Shown here: piece after piece, positions 60,987 to 64,000 of the stretch | How positions within the stretch are numbered: the first letter of the stretch is position 1 | Layout of the letters: each line of letters begins with the position of its first letter | Program-made: the position numbers and the translations under genes | NCBI GenBank assembly: GCA_030248215.1 | Contig: JASANG010003346.1 | Coordinates: forward strand, 1-64,000 | Source of the DNA: Enoplolaimus lenunculus | Taxonomy: Eukaryota; Nematoda; Enoplea; Enoplida; Thoracostomopsidae | DNA: 64,000 nt | Direction: 5' to 3' | The notes under the pieces: generated by a model | Told to the model about the DNA's origin: nothing | Databases searched by the model: none | The model's input: only the letters and a program-made list of their open reading frames with translations

Positions 60987-63900
60987 AAAATCGAGTCATT
61001 CAAAGATTAAAATTCTACTCATCTTTGCCATCGTTGTGTGCGGAGTGATTTGCTTTGTATTTGAAGTGTCAGTGTTAATGCGATTTTTGGACCGAGCAAC
61101 GCGTATTGAACCGAAGGTTTGTGTGTTTAAATTTTTTTATTCAGAAACGAAATAGCATCGGACCCTTTGGCAGGAGAACTACTGAGATTTGCCCGACCTT
61201 AGCCAGCCATTTTCTTCATTCTCAGAGCAGGTTATCTCACATATATAGGTTACGTGAAATTTACTTCCGTTTAGCATGTTGTAAGTTGGTTACGGGTCTG
61301 AACAACTTAAGACAAAAAGCCACAAAAAATAAAATTTAATCGTATCAATAGATTCTGCCATGAGAACCTACAGGGGAAACTTGCAAGTGTAAGATTCGGT
61401 CAAAAAACACTTTGTCATATTAACTTGCAGTTGCAAATGGCTGCTTCAAGTTCTCGATGCAAAAACTAGTAGGTACATGTGAACAGAAGGTTAAGTTTAT
61501 CATTTTGTACGCCTACCATAGCGTAAGTTATGATACGAAAATGTAGTAGAAAAAAGCCCAGCGCGGTAAGTTTGGTAAGGTTAGTTAAAATATATTTACT
61601 ACTTTGTCAACATTTACATAATATGATTTTTGTAGGTTTTAAAAGAACCAACGCCATTTCCAGCAGTGACGCTGTGTAACTTAAATCCATACAAGAATCG
61701 AACACTGGGATCAGTGAGACAAATTGCTGCTCTGGTAAATTGGCTAACGTTAATTCGACTTGCATAACATAAAGCTAAGCATATTCCTAAGCCTAAGTTT
61801 TATTTGTAAATATATGTCAAATATATGCCACGGCTGTGGCTGGCTAAGCCTATACGTAAGATAATTTAGTATAACTGTTGGTGGGTTTTAAAATTTAACA
61901 AACCAAATTTGTTGTTTGTTGCATTTTACTAATTATATTAAAAAACTATATTAGTTGCAAGAACACTGTAACGTTCAGTTTTATGCGTGGTTGACTTTAA
62001 TTTACACCGTCGTATGCAATTCCACATAATCGACAGCTTGATTTAACCCCTTCTCACATTGAGTTGCCTGTAGACAACTCAGTGCAGTGTATATACGTTA
62101 AATAGTATATATCGCATCGTGTTTAACAGTTGCAACACGTATACATAGTACTAAATCACCACAAAACGTGAGATCCCCCTCGGGCTCGAGCGTAAAGCTC
62201 GTATAGCTGAGTGGTGATGGTATACAGCATAAAAGTAGGTCTCAGGGGAAATATAAAATATTCATGTGAGAAAGGGTTAATGATACCTTTTCAAAAATTT
62301 TCAAAACACATATGCATTTTGTCGAAAACGTAAATAGATGTCGATGCCTGAAATGATTTAACAAAATGATGCAACGAAATGCCAAGCTGTGCCTATTGCT
62401 GCTTTTCAATTAGTATATAACACCGTGGATTGCCGATGCGAAATTAATAAAGTCGATCAGTGCAATTTTTAATTGTAGCAAAAATAGCAATTTGCGGTGT
62501 TACATATATAGATCAACATGGGCTGTTTCAGGACATTGCGTATCGTCAAATATTGGACGCAATCACAACAGGCCAAGCAAGCTCTAAATACAAAACAACA
62601 CAAATATTAAATAATAACACCAGTAATAATGATATGGTGAAAAATAGAATTCGACGCTCAAACGGTACATACCTAATGATATAAAATAACTCACAATTTC
62701 AATGGATCATTCACATTGTAATGTTTACGTGAATTTAATTTTTGTACCTCCTTTTTGAAGCCCCATCTCTTTGACAACCCATTTGATTGGCAATATTGGA
62801 TGTGTCCTCAGATTATCGGATAACCGCGACCCATGTGAAGATCAGGGGCGAAACGTTTTTGTGTGGGGCAAAAAGAGTAAGCTTAAACTTTAGACTAATT
62901 TTTTTGCTTGGCTTGGCTTAGGCTTAGACTTAGGAACATGCTCATTTTTACGCTTAGGCTTAGGCTTAGGCTTAAGCTTATGACTGTGCTCTTCTTAATC
63001 TTAGGCTTAAGCTTAGGCTTAGGAATATTCTTATAATACTGTTCCGCCTCTGTTTTTTACATTGGCCAGAACCGCGCGGATCCTGGGCTTAAGTTTTCAG
63101 TTGAACTCGAGGCTTGAATGTACCAATATTTTCGTGTTGTTCGCTGTGTTTGCTTGCAAAATCAACTTGCTGAAATTTACACTCCGGCGAAACTTAATCT
63201 TACTTCAGCAGAACTTATGTAACTTTTGTCGTCAAAATTAAGTTACATTTCAAACTGCAAAACACGAACAGTTTTATGTAGTAAAATACCGCCCTTCGTA
63301 GTATACGTATTTCAAATTTAACCTATATTATGAAAGACACAGGCCCACAGCCCGCTCACCGTGCTAGGGACGACTACAATTTGTCAGGAGGGGCATACAA
63401 GAGTTTTCGTTGACTTACAAGCAAGGATGAAACTTTTCTAGGCGGTCCACTATTTCTCCAGGAGGGCTGAGCCTCGACTGGCACCCCCGTTGGTTACGGG
63501 CGCGGAAAGACATTTTTATGTCTCGCCTTAACGTCGTGTTCTCATTTCGGTGACACCAAAATCCGACCTTGATTAAAAGGTGCATGAAAAGAACCTGCTA
63601 TCTCAAACTGTAACTGTGAAACGTAGAATAAATCAAATTCAAAAACGATGTTCAATTTATGAGAAGTTCACCGCGTTTCGGTGGTTCAAAAGCTCCAACA
63701 TCGATTACCAAACTGGTGATAGACGCTACATGAGAATTATAAAGAATACACAGACGATGTTTCAGATAATAATTGTTACGATGAATCGTTAAACTGTCTT
63801 CACACTGAGCGAATTGAATGTTTTTTCAATTCTTCATATTACGGCACACGAAATACAACATACGACGGTCTAGCATGTCGGAATTGGAACACTACAGTTC

Positions 63901-64000
63901 CTTATACGACACCGTTTCCTGATTTGCCGGAAAATTACTGTAGCAATCCGGTGTTATATCAGTATGGAGCGTTTTGCTTCACCAATGATGTTTCACGTCC
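60987..64000 (+). CDS. DEG/ENaC-type channel with kringle domain, 5' and 3' incomplete
   Basis: Exons are 60987-61116, 61636-61734, 62532-62664 and 63766 to the window end; all are GT-AG and the phases agree at each join. Exon 1 holds a membrane segment (ILLIFAIVVCGVICFVFEV), the position of TM1. Exon 2 reads FPAVTLCNLNPYKNRTLG, the signature just after TM1 in DEG/ENaC/ASIC sodium channels, with the first ectodomain Cys. Exon 3 is a linker with Asn runs and RRSN. Exon 4 has NNCYDESLNC, then kringle phrases: YDGLACRNW, ENYCSNP and GAFCFTND in the right order, cut before the last two Cys. The family forms trimeric sodium channels. A kringle in the ectodomain is not part of the usual layout. The N-terminal cytoplasmic exon was not found. 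Two genes spliced by chance phase match is possible but less likely. Confidence 0.7.
62047..62276. mobile_element. piggyBac-like MITE (230 bp) in a channel intron
   Basis: TTAA (62043-62046) then CCCCTTCTCACATTGAG; right GTGAGAAAGGG then TTAA (62277-62280). Ends are inverted over about 14 bases. TTAA target sites with CCC-starting ends are the piggyBac hallmark. Inside, CTCGAGCGTAAAGCTCG and TCACCAC/GTGGTGA form further small hairpins. Confidence 0.75.
62830..63067. mobile_element. MITE with central TTAGGC array, copy 5 (longest)
   Basis: CCCATGTGAAGATCAGGGGC with GAAACGTTTTT at the left, TTCCGCCTCTGTTTTTTACATTGG-type sequence at the right. Three TTAGGC clusters lie inside. AACCGCG lies at both sides (62822-62828 and 63070-63076), seven exact bases of an 8-bp duplication. 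It sits in the intron just before the kringle exon. Confidence 0.85.

Noticed and set aside
60973-61155. Taking 60973 as a translation start
   Set aside because: The codon there is TTG, within the intron's T-run; the exon is better started at the acceptor ending at 60986.
62698-62720. ATGGATCATTCAC near the channel exon, like the end of the PIF-like element at 51972
   Set aside because: Only about 13 bases match and no opposite end was found.

Overview
This is nuclear DNA of an invertebrate animal. The evidence is AT-rich sequence, GT-AG introns of about 0.1 to 11.7 kb, an ERG/FLI-type ETS transcription factor, a DEG/ENaC channel, a kringle domain, a non-LTR retrotransposon remnant and many short inverted-repeat transposons. 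I could not fix the phylum. A tunicate or another compact-genome bilaterian is possible, but that is a guess.

Layout: 1-1361 (+) holds the last exons of an unrecognised gene. 4105-8988 (+) is a complete five-exon gene for a 693-residue protein: a disordered acidic, Q-rich N-terminus, then a coiled coil, then an NHL-like beta-propeller. 11961-36669 (-) is a complete six-exon ERG/FLI gene spanning 24.7 kb and encoding 970 residues. All its intron phases agree; it has an ETS domain, a very long Gln/His tract and no visible Pointed domain. 36.7-60.9 kb has no intact gene. It holds inverted-repeat transposons, a broken tyrosine recombinase enclosed by hAT-like ends, an ORF-less block of about 5.7 kb with a 178-bp satellite and a well-formed TATA/initiator promoter, and a decayed LINE interrupted by another element. 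60987-64000 (+) is the 5' part of a DEG/ENaC-type channel gene whose phase-matched exons lead from the first membrane segment into a kringle domain, which is cut by the window end.

The repeats fall into families that can be paired by eye inside the window. They are CAGGG-ended hAT-like elements with CCGGAATTCCGG-type subterminal repeats; GGCC-ended elements with (TTAGGC)n arrays in their centres; TA-flanked palindromes with CACTG ends; TA-flanked CTGTAGTGAC elements; a TTAA-flanked piggyBac-like element; and a TTA-flanked PIF/Harbinger-like element.

The two most interesting objects are the kringle/DEG-ENaC exon chain at the right end, and the 2.15-kb element at 39449-41601, where a tyrosine recombinase remnant lies between ends typical of an unrelated transposon class. 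All gene calls come from reading the sequence by eye. No database search was run.
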